Below, piece after piece: positions 6,704-7,002 of a stretch of 7,002 bases of DNA (position 1 is its first letter; the number at the start of each line of letters is the position of its first letter). The stretch is from the NCBI GenBank assembly GCA_964471235.1, contig CAYYGL010000226.1:1-7002 (forward strand). Reading direction: 5' to 3'. The position numbers were made by a program, and so were the translations under genes. The stretch is from CAYYGL01 sp964471235 (GTDB lineage Bacteria > Calditrichota > Calditrichia > RBG-13-44-9 > J075). The notes under the pieces were generated by a model. That model made no database searches. It saw nothing but the letters and a program-made list of their open reading frames with translations, and was not told the DNA's origin.

Positions 6704-7002
6704 TGGAGCGTGGAGAAATACGTTGGGATACATTTAAGCACCCGGATAAAAAGAGACCGGTTTTGATCTTAACCCGACCTCTGCTTTACAGTTTTTAGGG
6801 GAAGCCACCATAGCTCCAATAACCTCAACCATCACAGATATTCCATCGGAAGTAATCCTAACTGAAGAAGACGGGATGATGATTTGTGCAATCAATTTAG
6901 ATCATATTCAAACGGTTTCAAAAAATAAATTAGGAGCATATATCACCAGGTTATCTCCTGAAAAGATGAGACAAGTAAAACATGCTATTATGTTTGCTTT
7001 GG
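6703..7002 (+). pseudogene. MazF-family endoribonuclease toxin, frameshifted and cut by the window edge
   Basis: ATG 6703 overlaps the antitoxin stop, with GGGGA about 6 bases upstream. The first frame begins MERGEIRW, then KKRPVLILTR, the N-terminal beta strands of MazF/PemK toxins, and then ends early at TAG 6796-6798 after 31 codons. The rest of the family sequence lies in another frame from about 6777: TSALQFLGEATIAPIT, then IPSEVILTEEDGM, AINLDHIQTVSKNKLG and LSPEKMRQV, open to the window end. A one-base deletion near 6776-6779 (for example one A lost from CGAACC) explains it. MazF enzymes are cytoplasmic ribosome-independent mRNA interferases. The truncated product lacks most of the fold and should be non-toxic. 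A sequencing indel would give the same picture. Judged by usual family length, only a few residues are missing at the right edge. Confidence 0.85.

Overview
The window looks like a bacterial chromosome segment, probably from the Bacteroidota/Calditrichota/KSB1-like (FCB) sphere. That guess rests on the gene types: a secreted Asp-box protein and a GH3 plus serine-hydrolase fusion. It does not rest on a phylogenetic marker. Purine-rich Shine-Dalgarno sequences (AAGGAG, GGAG, AAGGAAG) precede several starts. The left half is clearly richer in GC than the right half.

Left half, minus strand (1-3823). Two housekeeping-type genes point leftward. The 907-residue gene at 1100-3823 joins a NagZ-like GH3 beta-N-acetylglucosaminidase to a C-terminal serine beta-lactamase-family domain. 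The best guess for its role is peptidoglycan fragment recycling. Downstream, after about 280 non-coding bases, a secreted Asp-box beta-propeller protein begins at 816 and runs out of the window.

Centre (3824-4341). A roughly 500-base divergent intergenic region holds an imperfect nested inverted repeat, a candidate sigma70 promoter for the rightward genes, and a possible broken small ORF that ends in an ATGA overlap with the next gene.

Right half, plus strand (4342-7002). This is an AT-richer defence and stability island. (i) A beta-class, SPPY-type (probably N4-cytosine) DNA methyltransferase carries a C-terminal staphylococcal-nuclease-like domain whose catalytic residues are all replaced. 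(ii) It overlaps by 11 bp an MjaI-family type II restriction endonuclease, expected to be CTAG-specific, that is broken by a +1 frameshift. (iii) Next comes a remnant of a small hydrophobic protein. (iv) Last is a MazEF-type toxin-antitoxin pair, with an intact ribbon-helix-helix antitoxin and a MazF toxin broken by a -1 frameshift and cut by the window edge.

The main pattern is asymmetric. The protective members of both two-gene addiction-like modules (methyltransferase, antitoxin) are open, while the harmful members (endonuclease, MazF) each carry a single-base frameshift. This could be real decay or indel errors in the assembly; sequence alone cannot decide. A by-eye scan found no CTAG in the 7002 bases, which fits the predicted specificity.
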